64,000 nt of DNA from Mycolicibacterium aurum (GTDB taxonomy: Bacteria > Actinomycetota > Actinomycetes > Mycobacteriales > Mycobacteriaceae): NCBI RefSeq assembly GCF_900637195.1, contig NZ_LR134356.1, forward strand, positions 620,001 to 684,000. The letters run 5' to 3'. A program made the translations under genes and the position numbers. A model generated the notes under the pieces. That model was not told the origin of the DNA. It saw only the letters and a list, made by a program, of their open reading frames with translations, and did not search any database. This document shows positions 29,250 through 37,915 of the stretch, one piece after another. Within the stretch, counting starts at the first letter, position 1; the number at the start of each line of letters is the position of its first letter.

Positions 29250-29284
29250 AAGCCCCGGTGCGCTTGGCGCACCGGGGCTTTTCG
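29250..29284 (+). terminator. Rho-independent terminator of groEL2
   Basis: A perfect 14-bp GC-rich stem (29250-29263 with 29267-29280) and a 3-base TTG loop, followed by TTTT-type residues (CTTTTCGTT). It begins 14 bp after the groEL2 stop codon. One of the clearest terminators in the window. Confidence 0.92.
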
Positions 29285-29294
29285 TTGTCCCCAA

Positions 29295-29312
29295 CGTGGG
29301 GCCTGTGCACAG
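29295..29312 (+). repeat. 18-bp repeat, copy 1 (CGTGGGGCCTGTGCACAG)
   Basis: Identical to bases 30192-30209. The two copies flank the DUF559 gene, one 63 bp before its ATG and one at its 3' end. A related copy (CGTGGGGGCTATGCAC) is present on the minus strand at 31544-31559, beyond the IS. The repeat contains the palindrome TGTGCACA. Confidence 0.85.
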
Positions 29313-30191
29313 CTTCGGCCCGAAATGCGTGCGCGAGGCCCACTCTCGTCGGTCCTTGTGCCGACGGTGGCCGCATGGACCCCTTTCTCGGCAGCGTGGC
29401 GGTCGGCTGCGGACGGCTCACCCGGCGCGGACTCGCTCGTCACCACACCGCTGTCTATCGCGACGTCTACGTTCCGCGGGACGTGGAACTCACCGCACGT
29501 ATCCGAGCCGAGGCCGCCTGGCTGGCCACCGGTGCGACGCTCGGCGGCTTGTCCGCCGCAGCGGTGTTCGGCACCAAGTGGATCGACCCTGGCGCACCGG
29601 CGGAGATCATTCGCGCCGACCGGCATTCTGCAGCGGGGATCGTCGCTCGCTCGTGGAGCCTCGTGCCCGACGAGGTGTGCATGATCGGCGGCGTCGACGC
29701 GACGACGCCCGCCCGCACCGCATTCGACATCGGCCGCACGCGATCCCCCGAACAGGCGATACCGATCATCGACGCGCTGATGAACGCCACCCGCGTCTCG
29801 CCGGCGAGCGTCGCTGCAATTGCGGCTGCACATCCCGGCACTCGGGGGGGTGGCGCGGCTGCGCGGAGTGCTCGACCTGGTCGACGGTGGCGCGGAATCG
29901 CCGCAGGAGACCAGGGTTCGGCTGATCCTCGTTCGCGGGGGTCTGCCGCGGCCGGAGACGCAGATCGAATTCCGCGACCTTCGAATTCGAGTCGACATGG
30001 GCTGGCGACAATGGAAAGTCGCCGTCGAATACGACGGCATCCAGCATTGGAACGATCGCCGGCAGAGGTCCTGGGACATCGATCGCCTGGCGCTGCTGGA
30101 AGGAGTGGACTGGGCCGTGATCCGCGTGAGCAGCGACATGCTGCGTCGACCAGAGATGATCGTCGAGCGTGTTCGCTCGAAACTGATCGAG

Positions 30192-30209
30192 CGTGGGGCC
30201 TGTGCACAG
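30192..30209 (+). repeat. 18-bp repeat, copy 2 (CGTGGGGCCTGTGCACAG)
   Basis: Same 18 bases as 29295-29312. It lies at the 3' end of the DUF559 frame and directly outside the left end of the IS. With the related minus-strand copy at 31544-31559 it forms an imperfect inverted repeat that brackets the IS. Confidence 0.85.
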
Positions 30210-30217
30210 ATTTCCGG

Positions 30218-30243
30218 GGCGGGTTCAAGGGATGGATGCAACA
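30218..30243 (+). repeat. IS30-like left inverted repeat
   Basis: 26 bp that match the reverse complement of 31508-31533 at 25 positions; the difference is A versus G at the fifteenth base. Fixes the left edge of the element. Confidence 0.8.
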
Positions 30244-30266
30244 CCCTTTGATTGAGGAGTGTTGCG

Positions 30267-31526
30267 ATGGGGTCCCATGCGATTCAGCCGGCGACGGTGA
30301 AAGCGTTCTGGGCGCAGATTGGGTTGGGGCTCAATCCGGCTGGGGCTGCCTTCGCCGTCGGTGTGTCGCTGGGGGCGGCACGGAAGTGGCTGACCGACGC
30401 TGGTGGTGTGAAACAACGTGTGTACGAGGTGAAGATAGAGGGGCCCAAGCCCCGACTGACCCTCGAAGAGCGCATCCAAATTCAGGTCGGTGTGGGCCGT
30501 GATGAGTCACTGCGCTCGATCGGAGCGCGACTCGGGCGTGCGGCGTCGACGATCAAGCGTGAACTCGACAATAACGTCGAGAACCGCTACGACGGACGCA
30601 AGTCGGGTTACCGCCGCAAGAAGGCTTTCGGTGCGCGCCAGAGCGGTAGCACCTCGACGGTGCGCTATGACGCATTGGCTGGTGAGCGGTCGGCGGCGAG
30701 GCGGGCGCGACGCCCCAAGCGAGGAAAGCTCGCCGCCAATGACACCTTGCGCGACGAGGTGCAGACTCGGTTGAAGCTGCGTCATAGTCCGCGCCAGATC
30801 GCGCGCCGGTTGCGCAGCGACTTCCCCGACGATCTGGAGATGTGGGTGTCACACGAGGCCATCTACCAGTCCATCTACGTCCAAGGGCGCGGATCGCTGC
30901 GCCGTGAGCTGCACCAGTGCTTGCGGACCAAGCGGGCCATTCGCCGGCCTCGGCGCCAGCCCGAGACCCGCCGCGGTCGGATCCCGGGCATGGTTAACAT
31001 CAGCGAACGCCCGGCCGAGGTCGCCGACCGTGCAGTGCCCGGGCACTGGGAGGGTGACCTGATCATCGGCAGCACCACATCCGGATCTGCGATCGGCACC
31101 TTGGTCGAGCGCGCCACCCGGTTCGTCATGCTGCTTCATCTGCCCGACAACCACGGTGCGGTCGCAGTCCAAGACGCCATCGTGGAGAAGATGACCGAGC
31201 TGCCAGAGCACCTACGGCGTTCTCTGACCTGGGATCAGGGCAAGGAAATGGCCAACCACATCGCCATCGCCGCCGCAGCCGATCTCGACATCTACTTCTG
31301 CGATCCGCACTCACCCTGGCAGCGTGGCACCAACGAGAACACCAATGGGCTACTGCGTCAGTACTTTCCGAAGGGGACCGACCTCTCGCTGCACGGTCCC
31401 GGCATCCTTGACAACGTCGCCGCCGAACTCAACGGCCGACCCCGCCAGACACTGAACTGGAGAACACCCGCCGAAGCCCTCAACGAACTACTCTCAAAAC
31501 CGCCAGCTGTTGCATCCACCCCTTGA
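30267..31526 (+). CDS. IS30-family transposase
   Basis: A 419-residue DDE transposase. An N-terminal helix-turn-helix region includes FAVGVSLGAARKWLTDAGG and the IS30-typical IGARLGRAASTIKREL. The catalytic core shows HWEGDLIIG (first D), LTWDQGKEM (second D) and PWQRGTNENTNGLLRQYFP (E in NEN). All three acidic residues are present and the frame is intact, so it may be active. GAGGAG 7 nt before the ATG at 30267 fixes the start. It ends inside the right inverted repeat region. Confidence 0.93.
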   Translation: MGSHAIQPATVKAFWAQIGLGLNPAGAAFAVGVSLGAARKWLTDAGGVKQRVYEVKIEGPKPRLTLEERIQIQVGVGRDESLRSIGARLGRAASTIKRELDNNVENRYDGRKSGYRRKKAFGARQSGSTSTVRYDALAGERSAARRARRPKRGKLAANDTLRDEVQTRLKLRHSPRQIARRLRSDFPDDLEMWVSHEAIYQSIYVQGRGSLRRELHQCLRTKRAIRRPRRQPETRRGRIPGMVNISERPAEVADRAVPGHWEGDLIIGSTTSGSAIGTLVERATRFVMLLHLPDNHGAVAVQDAIVEKMTELPEHLRRSLTWDQGKEMANHIAIAAAADLDIYFCDPHSPWQRGTNENTNGLLRQYFPKGTDLSLHGPGILDNVAAELNGRPRQTLNWRTPAEALNELLSKPPAVASTP

Positions 31527-31533
31527 ACCCGCC
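31508..31533 (-). repeat. IS30-like right inverted repeat
   Basis: Mate of 30218-30243. The transposase stop codon (31524-31526) lies within it, a compact arrangement common in small IS elements. Confidence 0.8.
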
Positions 31534-31568
31534 GGTGATTTCCGTGCATAGCCCCCACGCTCGGCGCG

Positions 31569-32888
31569 CTACAGCGTGTGCAGAGGCGCCGGCTTCAGTG
31601 CCGACGTCGCCACCAGGCTGATCACGGCCGTCGCCACCAGATATCCGCATGCCAGCCACGGCGCTCCGCCGGCCGCGCCGATCAGCGCTGTCAGAATCAG
31701 CGGTGTCAGGCCCGACGCGTAGACACCGGACAGCTGATAGACCGTCGACAGTCCCGTGTAGCGGATACGGGCGGGGAACAGCGAGGCGTACAGCGTGCCC
31801 TGTGCGCCGTAGAACAGCGCATGGACGACGCCGAACACCACCACCATCCCTACCGCGTACCACCCGATGTTCCTGGTGCCGAACAACGCGAACACCGGGT
31901 AGACGGCGACGGCATAGGCGGCGATCCCGACGAGGTAGATCCGTTTGGGGCCATAGCGGTCGGCGAGTAGGCCGGAGACGGGAAGCAGCACAGCCATCAG
32001 CAGCGCCGCCCCCGTGACCGTGAGCAGAACCGGGACCTTCTCCAGCTTGAGCGTGCCGGTGGCGTAGGCGATCGCGAACACACCCCAGGTGTTGAACGCC
32101 GCGCCCTCGCCCCACCGCGACAACATGCCCAGCACTGTCGACTTGAGGACGGGTGGCCGGAACACCTCCTTCAGCGGCACGGCGGCGCGGTCGTCGCTGT
32201 CGCGCACCTTCTCGAAGGCGGGGGTCTCGCTGGCCTTCAGCCGCACCACCACGCCGAAGATCACCAGCACGATGCTGAGCAGGAACGCGATCCGCCACCC
32301 GTAGGCGAGGAACGCATCGTCGGGCAGCGCGATCTGCAGCAGCGCGAAAACCCCTGTGCCCAAGGCAAGTCCGAGAGCCAAGCCGATCTGCGGAACGCTG
32401 CCGAACAGTCCGCGCCGGCGAGGCGGACCGTGCTCGACGGCCAGCAGCACCGCCCCGGCCCACTCGCCGCCGAGGGCGAAGCCCTGCACGATGCGTAAGA
32501 GCAGCAACAGGATCGGGGCGAGCACCCCGATCTGGGCGGCCGTGGGGAGCACCCCCATCAGGGCGGTCGCGACGCCCATCAGCAGCATCGTCAGCGCCAG
32601 GGTCTTCTTGCGGCCGATGCGATCGCCGACGTGACCGAATACGAAACCGCCGATCGGACGTACGACGAACCCGACCGCGAACGTCGCGAAGGACAGCATG
32701 GTGCCGACGAACGTCGTCTGATCGGGGAAGAAGGCCTGGTTGAACACCAGGCTCGCGGCGGTGGCGTAGAGGAAGAAGTCGTACCACTCGATCGTGGTGC
32801 CGACCAGGCTCGCCCACAGGGCTGTCCTGGCCTGCGGCGTCACGGTCTGCTGGTCGCTCGCCTCGCCGGGCGCATTGGTCACGGTCAC
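31569..32888 (-). CDS. MFS transporter, metabolite:H+ symporter (MHS) family
   Basis: A 439-residue, 12-helix major facilitator. Family marks: GTTIEWYDFFLYATAASLV at the first helix, VRPIGGFVFGHVGDRIGRKKTL (motif A between helices 2 and 3), and QGFALGGEWAGAVLL in helix 4-5. These place it with the MHS group (shikimate, alpha-ketoglutarate, proline/betaine transporters). The substrate is not known. GTG start at 32888, with a second GTG two codons downstream. The IS lies just past its 3' end but does not touch the frame. Confidence 0.87.
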   Translation of the reverse strand: MTVTNAPGEASDQQTVTPQARTALWASLVGTTIEWYDFFLYATAASLVFNQAFFPDQTTFVGTMLSFATFAVGFVVRPIGGFVFGHVGDRIGRKKTLALTMLLMGVATALMGVLPTAAQIGVLAPILLLLLRIVQGFALGGEWAGAVLLAVEHGPPRRRGLFGSVPQIGLALGLALGTGVFALLQIALPDDAFLAYGWRIAFLLSIVLVIFGVVVRLKASETPAFEKVRDSDDRAAVPLKEVFRPPVLKSTVLGMLSRWGEGAAFNTWGVFAIAYATGTLKLEKVPVLLTVTGAALLMAVLLPVSGLLADRYGPKRIYLVGIAAYAVAVYPVFALFGTRNIGWYAVGMVVVFGVVHALFYGAQGTLYASLFPARIRYTGLSTVYQLSGVYASGLTPLILTALIGAAGGAPWLACGYLVATAVISLVATSALKPAPLHTL

Positions 32889-32984
32889 GAGGATCCATCA
32901 CCGCAAGATGTGCGCCGCCAGACCAGGGTTTTGCGCGTGATGATCCCAACAGCCGGATGAAACGGGCGGTCGGGGGAGTTCACT

Positions 32985-33995
32985 GTGGGCATGACCACCG
33001 CTGAGACGATGACGGCCGTCGGCGCATTCGCCGCCGAATCCCTGGATGAAGGCCTGCGCGACGTGACCACCGACGTCCCCGAGCTGCGACCGCGTGACGT
33101 GCTGGTGCGGGTGCAGGCCGTGTCGGTTAACCCGGTCGACCTCAAGGTCAGGGCCGGGCTGGCGCCGTCGGCCGAGCCGGTGATCCTCGGCTTCGACGCC
33201 GCCGGCGTGATCGAGGCGGTCGGGCCCGAGGTGAGCACGCTGAGCACCGGCGACGAGGTCTGGTACGCGGGCGACATCACCCGGCCGGGCAGCTACGCGC
33301 AGTTCCAGGCCGTGGACGAACGCATCGTGTCGCGCAAGCCCGCGTCACTGTCGTTCGGCGAGGCCGCCGCGCTGCCGCTGACGACCATCACCGCCTGGGA
33401 GTCGCTGTTCGACCGGTTCGGCCTGACCCGCGAGTCGACAGGCGACCTGCTGGTGCTGGGCGCGGCGGGCGGTGTGGGCTCCATCATGATCCAGCTCGCG
33501 AAGGCATTGACCAGGGTCCGGGTGATCGCGACCGCCAGTCGCGACGAGTCGCGTGCGTGGGCGACGAGCATGGGCGCCGATCTGGTGGTCGACCATCACC
33601 ATCTGCAGGAGGAGACGCTGGCCGCCGTGCCCGGCGGCGTCGACTATCTGTTCTCGCCGCACTCGGCGGGCAACATCGATGACTACGCTGCCATCGTCAA
33701 GCCGTTCGGTCACATCACCGCGATCGACGAGCCGGAAGGGCTGGAGCTCAGCGTCCTGAAGGCGAAAAGCATTGCGTGGCATTGGGAACTGATGTTCACC
33801 CGGTCGATGTTCAGCACGCCCGACATGATCGAGCAGCAGCGTCTGCTGGCCGCGACGGCCGAGATGGTCGACGCCGGCACGGTGCGCACCACGGTCACCA
33901 GGATCATCGAGGACTTCTCGGCGGCGGGTCTGCGGGAGGCCACCCGCGACGTGGAGTCCGGGCGGATGTCCGGCAAGGTGGTCGTCAGCCGTTGA
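32985..33995 (+). CDS. Zinc-type alcohol dehydrogenase-like / quinone oxidoreductase (MDR family)
   Basis: A 336-residue medium-chain dehydrogenase/reductase. GroES-like domain: LRPRDVLVRVQAVSVNPVDLK and LGFDAAGVIEAVG. NADPH loop: VLGAAGGVGS near 160. The zinc-ligand cysteines are absent, so a zinc-free quinone/enone reductase is likely. The GTG at 32985 sits 6 nt after GGGGGAG; the ATG at 32991 is an alternative. Divergent from the MHS transporter with 96 bp between, and its 3' end overlaps the next convergent gene by 11 bp. Confidence 0.85.
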   Translation: MGMTTAETMTAVGAFAAESLDEGLRDVTTDVPELRPRDVLVRVQAVSVNPVDLKVRAGLAPSAEPVILGFDAAGVIEAVGPEVSTLSTGDEVWYAGDITRPGSYAQFQAVDERIVSRKPASLSFGEAAALPLTTITAWESLFDRFGLTRESTGDLLVLGAAGGVGSIMIQLAKALTRVRVIATASRDESRAWATSMGADLVVDHHHLQEETLAAVPGGVDYLFSPHSAGNIDDYAAIVKPFGHITAIDEPEGLELSVLKAKSIAWHWELMFTRSMFSTPDMIEQQRLLAATAEMVDAGTVRTTVTRIIEDFSAAGLREATRDVESGRMSGKVVVSR

Positions 33996-34356
33996 GCGGG
34001 ACGCAGTCGTCGCCGCAGCCCGACGCGGTCGGCGTGCCTGCAACGGCGGGGCGGTGCAGCACCGCCCCGGTGGGCCGGACGGCCAGACCGTCACCGGCCA
34101 CCGACGCCGCGCCGTCCACGATCAGCGAGTAACCGCCCGCTTCCCGGGGCGGCCAGACGAGCGTGACCTGTGGATGCGCCGAGGAGTTGCGGCGGGTGCT
34201 GTTGCCGACCGAGTCGATCTGCAGCACACCGTCGGTGAGCACCGGGTCCACCGCCACGGTGTGCGCGCGATAGTCGTCACCCACCGTCACCAGGTAGGCG
34301 AACGAGAAGTCGCCGAGTGTGTCGGCCAGCGTGTCCAGATCCACCTTGACGCTCAT
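33985..34356 (-). CDS. Pyridoxamine 5'-phosphate oxidase-family protein
   Basis: A 123-residue split-barrel flavin/F420-binding fold protein. Segments: FAYLVTVGDDYRAHTVAVDP, IDSVGNSTRRNSSAHPQVTLVWPP and LIVDGAASV. Small mycobacterial members bind F420, FMN or heme; which applies here is unknown. Two cysteines sit in the tail (SGCGDDCVPLNG), perhaps a metal or redox pair. The ATG at 34354-34356 is chosen because the fold starts there. Confidence 0.75.
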   Translation of the reverse strand: MSVKVDLDTLADTLGDFSFAYLVTVGDDYRAHTVAVDPVLTDGVLQIDSVGNSTRRNSSAHPQVTLVWPPREAGGYSLIVDGAASVAGDGLAVRPTGAVLHRPAVAGTPTASGCGDDCVPLNG

Positions 34357-34412
34357 GGGCTGAGAGTAGGCGCTCGGGAACAACGACGGCAGCACGCGTA
34401 GTTTCCGAAGGC

Positions 34413-35222
34413 ATGCCGCTTCCTACGCCGTCACCGACCACCACTGCCGTCGTCACCGGGGCCTCGTCGGGCATCGGTGCCGACCTGGCGCGCGAACTCG
34501 CCGCCCGCGGCCAGGGCGTCACGCTGGTGGCCCGCCGGGAGGACAGGCTGCGTGAGCTGGCCGACGAACTCTCCGGACCCGTTCGCGTCGAGGTCATCGC
34601 CTGCGACGTCGCCGATCCTGCCGCGCGTGCCGATCTGTTGGCCGAGGTGCAGCGCCGAGGCCTGACCGTGGACATCCTGGTCAACAACGCCGGCCTCGGG
34701 ACCGTCGGGCCCGTGGTGGACTCGACGCCCGAGGCCGAGATCCAGCAGGTCCGGGTCAATGTGGAGGCCGTCATCGACCTGTCCACCCGTGCCGTCGCGC
34801 AGATGGTGCCGCGGGGACGCGGCGCCATCCTCAACGTGGGATCGACCGCGGGATTCCAGCCGTTCCCCGGGCAGTCCGGGTACGCGGCGACGAAGGCGTT
34901 CGTCCGGTCCTACACCGACGGCCTGCGCGGCGAGCTCGCCGGCACCGGGGTCACCGTCGCCGCGCTGCACCCAGGTCCGGTGCGTACCGAGTTCCTCGAG
35001 GTCGCGGGAATGGACGAGCGCACGTTCGCCGACGCGTTCCCGAAGTTCATGTGGCTGAAGTCGCGGGACGTCGCCAAGGCGGGTATCGACGCGCTGGCCG
35101 ACGACCGCGGCAGCGTGATCCCGGGCGTGCAGAACGCGATCCCCGCCCGGATCTTCGAGTTCCTGCCGCGTCGACTTCTGTTGCCGCTCCTCAAGAGCCA
35201 GCATCCGGCGCTACGGAAGTAG
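34413..35222 (+). CDS. Short-chain dehydrogenase/reductase
   Basis: A 269-residue SDR: TGASSGIGADLARELAARG near 14, NNAGLGTVG near 90, and catalytic YAATK near 155. The C-terminus (FEFLPRRLLLPLLKSQ) is amphipathic and may touch the membrane, as in ketoreductase-like SDRs (DltE/YdfG-like). Substrate unknown. Its end overlaps the convergent AhpD-like gene by 12 bp. Confidence 0.85.
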   Translation: MPLPTPSPTTTAVVTGASSGIGADLARELAARGQGVTLVARREDRLRELADELSGPVRVEVIACDVADPAARADLLAEVQRRGLTVDILVNNAGLGTVGPVVDSTPEAEIQQVRVNVEAVIDLSTRAVAQMVPRGRGAILNVGSTAGFQPFPGQSGYAATKAFVRSYTDGLRGELAGTGVTVAALHPGPVRTEFLEVAGMDERTFADAFPKFMWLKSRDVAKAGIDALADDRGSVIPGVQNAIPARIFEFLPRRLLLPLLKSQHPALRK

Positions 35223-35765
35223 CGGCCAGGGGCGCATCCAGCCCTCGACCGGCAGATCCAGGCCGTTGCATAGCGTGCAGATGGTCCGGTACCAGCCCAC
35301 GGCGATCAGCAGCTCCATGCGCTGCTCGTCGGAAAGGTTGCGCCCCAGAGCATTCCAGGTTTCCGTCGACCACGAACCGGTGTGTTCGAGTTCGTCGACG
35401 GCGTCGATCAGCACCCACTCGTCGTCTGACCAGTCCGCGCCGGCGCGGGTGACCAGCGCGTCGCATTCGGCGTCCGAGACTCCGGCGATGGGCCCCCAGA
35501 ACGCTGCCTGGCCGCCCCACTCGTAGGCGCAGCCGACCAGCGCGCAGATCCGCAGGATGGCGATCGTGCGCACCCGCGGCGGCAGTGTCGTGTCGACATA
35601 GAGCGCCTCGCCGAGCGTGCGCAGCTTGGCGGCCAACGCGGGGTGTCGCTGCAGGCAGCGCACCAGCAGCAGAGGTTCGTACGTCCGGTCGGGGTGACCC
35701 CAGCTGTTGATCCCGGCGGCGTCCTGCTCGCTCCACGGCGGAGCCAGCGGCGCGACCCTGCTCAT
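35211..35765 (-). CDS. Carboxymuconolactone decarboxylase/AhpD-fold protein
   Basis: A 184-residue all-helical CMD-family protein. The core is RTIAILRICALVGCAYEWGGQ, near residues 65-85. The CxxC pair that makes AhpD a peroxidase partner is not present (cysteines are five apart), so disulfide reductase activity is doubtful. It overlaps the downstream amidohydrolase start region by 4 nt (35762-35765 side), so both genes are likely one transcript. Confidence 0.78.
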   Translation of the reverse strand: MSRVAPLAPPWSEQDAAGINSWGHPDRTYEPLLLVRCLQRHPALAAKLRTLGEALYVDTTLPPRVRTIAILRICALVGCAYEWGGQAAFWGPIAGVSDAECDALVTRAGADWSDDEWVLIDAVDELEHTGSWSTETWNALGRNLSDEQRMELLIAVGWYRTICTLCNGLDLPVEGWMRPWPLLP

Positions 35766-37486
35766 GCGGTCGGTGCGGGCCTGCGCCCCCTGATCAGGGT
35801 GCCCGGGCGCGCATCGGTGGGCGCGCCGTTTTCGGCGATCACCTCGCCGGACACGATGGTCGCGACGTAGCCGTCGGCGGCCTGATCCAATCGGCGCCCA
35901 CCCGCGGGCAGGTCGCTGACGACGACCGGCCGGTGCAGGCGCAGCGCGGCCGCGTCGATGACGTTCAGATCGGCCTTGTAGCCCGCCGCAATCCGGCCGC
36001 GGTCCTGCAGGCCGGCCACCCGCGCCGGCACCGACGTCAGCTCACGGACCACCTCGGCGACCTCGAGCCGGCCGGACGGCCGGTCCCGTACCCAGTGCGT
36101 CAGCATGTAGGTAGGAAAGGATGCGTCACAGATCATCCCGTAGTGCGCGCCCCCGTCGCCGAGCCCCAGCACGACGTCGTCGCGCCGGATCAACTCGGCC
36201 ACGGTGTCCAGCGAGCCGTCCCGGAAGTTGGCCAACGTGACCAGCAGCATCGCGTGGCCGTCGTCGTCGAGCAGCCGGTCGTAGGCCTCCTCCAGCGGGC
36301 TGACCCCGCGCGCCTTGGCCCGCGCGCCGATCGAATCCGACTGTGCAGGTTCATAATCGGGCGGGTCGGCGAGGGGGAACATGTAGTCCCAGGCCTGCGC
36401 GGCGAACATCAGCGGGTGCCCGTCGGATGCCGGCTTGTCGTTGAGGATGCGTTCCCGCACTTCCGCTTTGCGCATCTCGGCGACGCGTTCGGCAAGGGGC
36501 AGGTCGGCGATCTCCCGGTAGGAGGGGTACATCACGAACGGGTTGCCGGACAGGTCCAGGCCGAGAACCAGGCCGATGGGGCGCGGGAAGATCTGGCCGG
36601 TGACATCGCCGCCGTTGGCGTTGGCCTTCTCCACCATGCGCAATGCGTCGAGGTGGATCGGCGGGCCGGCGTTGCCGATCGCGAGTGTGAACGTCACGGG
36701 CAAGCCCACCTCGGAAGCGACGTCGAAAACCGCGCTGAGCGCTCCCTCGTAGTCGCCGGCCATCAGGTCGGGCACGAATTGCAGCAGACCGCCGCCGGCA
36801 TCGTCGACGCCGCGGGCGATGGCCTCGATCTCCGCGTACTCCGCCTCGTAGCTCGGAATGGGTTGTCCGCCAGAGGTTTTGTGTAGGGTCAACCGCGACG
36901 ACGCGAAACCGAGCGCACCGGCGTGCACGGCCTCGGCAGCGACCTTGCGCATCATCGCGAGGTCTTCGGTGGTCGCGAGCTCGCGGTCGACACCCCGTTT
37001 GCCCATCACGTACACCCGCAGCGGTGAATGCGGCAGGAACGCGGCCACGTCGATATCGCGCCGGCGCGCGGCAACGGCGTCGAGGAACTCCGGGAACGTC
37101 TCCCACTGCCACGGCAGTCCGTCCACCATCACGACCCCGGGGATGTCCTCGACGCCTGCCATGACGTCGACGAGGACGTCGTGGTCCTCGGGCCGGCACG
37201 GTGCGAATCCGACGCCGCAGTTGCCCATCACGGCGGTGGTGACCCCGTGCGCGGAGGACGGGTTCAGCCGGTCTGACCAGATGGCCTGTCCGTCGTAGTG
37301 GGTGTGCAGGTCCACGAAACCCGGCGTGACGAGCAGGCCGGTCGCGTCGATCTCGCGGTCACCCTGCCCGTCGACGGAACCGACGGCGCAGATGACTCCG
37401 TCGCGGACGGCGACATCACCGGTATAGGGCTCACCGCCGAGACCGTCGACGATGGTTCCCCCGCGAATCAGAAGGTCATATGTCAT
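35762..37486 (-). CDS. Amidohydrolase-family protein (N-acyl-D-amino-acid deacylase-like)
   Basis: A 574-residue metal-dependent amidohydrolase. The HxH metal motif is in TPGFVDLHTHYDGQ near residue 60, MGNCGVGFAP follows near 95, and a late GLGDGGAHYG carries the metal aspartate. This is the D-aminoacylase branch, whose members remove acyl groups from D-amino acids; some act on dihydropyrimidine-like rings. The start MTYDLLIRGGTIVDG (37486) is the normal family start. It is divergent from the VOC gene with only 22 bp between starts. Confidence 0.85.
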   Translation of the reverse strand: MTYDLLIRGGTIVDGLGGEPYTGDVAVRDGVICAVGSVDGQGDREIDATGLLVTPGFVDLHTHYDGQAIWSDRLNPSSAHGVTTAVMGNCGVGFAPCRPEDHDVLVDVMAGVEDIPGVVMVDGLPWQWETFPEFLDAVAARRRDIDVAAFLPHSPLRVYVMGKRGVDRELATTEDLAMMRKVAAEAVHAGALGFASSRLTLHKTSGGQPIPSYEAEYAEIEAIARGVDDAGGGLLQFVPDLMAGDYEGALSAVFDVASEVGLPVTFTLAIGNAGPPIHLDALRMVEKANANGGDVTGQIFPRPIGLVLGLDLSGNPFVMYPSYREIADLPLAERVAEMRKAEVRERILNDKPASDGHPLMFAAQAWDYMFPLADPPDYEPAQSDSIGARAKARGVSPLEEAYDRLLDDDGHAMLLVTLANFRDGSLDTVAELIRRDDVVLGLGDGGAHYGMICDASFPTYMLTHWVRDRPSGRLEVAEVVRELTSVPARVAGLQDRGRIAAGYKADLNVIDAAALRLHRPVVVSDLPAGGRRLDQAADGYVATIVSGEVIAENGAPTDARPGTLIRGRRPAPTA

Positions 37487-37508
37487 GCCTCGAATGTACG
37501 GTGAGCCC

Positions 37509-37898
37509 ATGATCGACCACTTCGGAATCAACTGTGCGGATTGGGAGAAGTCGAAGGCCTTCTACGACAAGGTTCTCGGCGTCCTCGGGTACACCCGGCA
37601 GATGGACTTTCAGGTCGCGGTCGGATACGGCGTCGAGGGCAAACCCGACTTCTGGATCGCCGACATGAGCACCGGTGACGCGGCGGGTCCCAACCGCGAG
37701 ATCCATGTCGCGTTCCAGGCCGCCGACGCCGACGCCGTGCGGGCGTTCTACGACGCGGCGCTGCAGCTGGGCGCCGAGTCGCTGCACGCGCCGCGGCTCT
37801 GGCCGGAGTACCACCCCGGCTATTACGGTGCCTTCGTCCGCGACCCGGACGGCAACAATGTGGAGGCGGTGTTCCACGGCGGCGGCCCGCAGGACTAG
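37509..37898 (+). CDS. VOC (glyoxalase/dioxygenase) family protein
   Basis: A 129-residue protein with two beta-alpha-beta-beta-beta modules: IDHFGINCADWEKSKAFYDKVL at the start and YYGAFVRDPDGNNVEAVFHGGG at the end, with the metal-type histidine in the first and glutamate in the last strand. Could be a lyase, dioxygenase or binding protein. Only 22 bp separate its ATG from the divergent amidohydrolase, so the promoters must overlap coding DNA or the transcript be leaderless. Confidence 0.8.
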   Translation: MIDHFGINCADWEKSKAFYDKVLGVLGYTRQMDFQVAVGYGVEGKPDFWIADMSTGDAAGPNREIHVAFQAADADAVRAFYDAALQLGAESLHAPRLWPEYHPGYYGAFVRDPDGNNVEAVFHGGGPQD

Positions 37899-37915
37899 CG
37901 CGTAGCTTGGCGGAC

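Larger units (their letters stand above)
29375..30251 (+). pseudogene. DUF559 (Vsr-like nuclease fold) protein with AbiEi-type N-terminus, frameshifted and IS-trimmed
   Basis: The first frame from the ATG at 29375 encodes a family-typical start (DPFLGSVAVGCGRLTRRGL, AAWLATGATLGGLSAAAVFG) up to AIAAAHPG. The rest of the homology (RGVLDLVDGGAESPQETR, ETQIEFRDLRIRVDMGW, KVAVEYDGIQHW) is in the next frame. The switch is at a run of seven G (29844-29850); six G would restore one frame of about 290 residues. The DUF559 part carries the D...E-x-D pattern of the Vsr/restriction-endonuclease fold. The last codons (from about 30218) are IS DNA, so the native C-terminus is lost or altered. Confidence 0.8.
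30218..31533 (+). mobile_element. IS30-family insertion sequence
   Basis: About 1316 bp bounded by 26-bp terminal inverted repeats with one mismatch: left 30218-30243 (GGCGGGTTCAAGGGATGG...), right 31508-31533. One transposase gene fills the element. The dinucleotide GG is present on both outer sides (30216-30217 and 31534-31535), compatible with a 2-bp target duplication, which is usual for IS30. Similarity between the flanks continues outward, so the exact ends are inferred. Confidence 0.8.

Noticed and set aside
32985..33995. MDR gene as a zinc-dependent alcohol dehydrogenase
   Set aside because: The catalytic and structural cysteine ligands are missing; a zinc-free quinone/enone reductase fits better.
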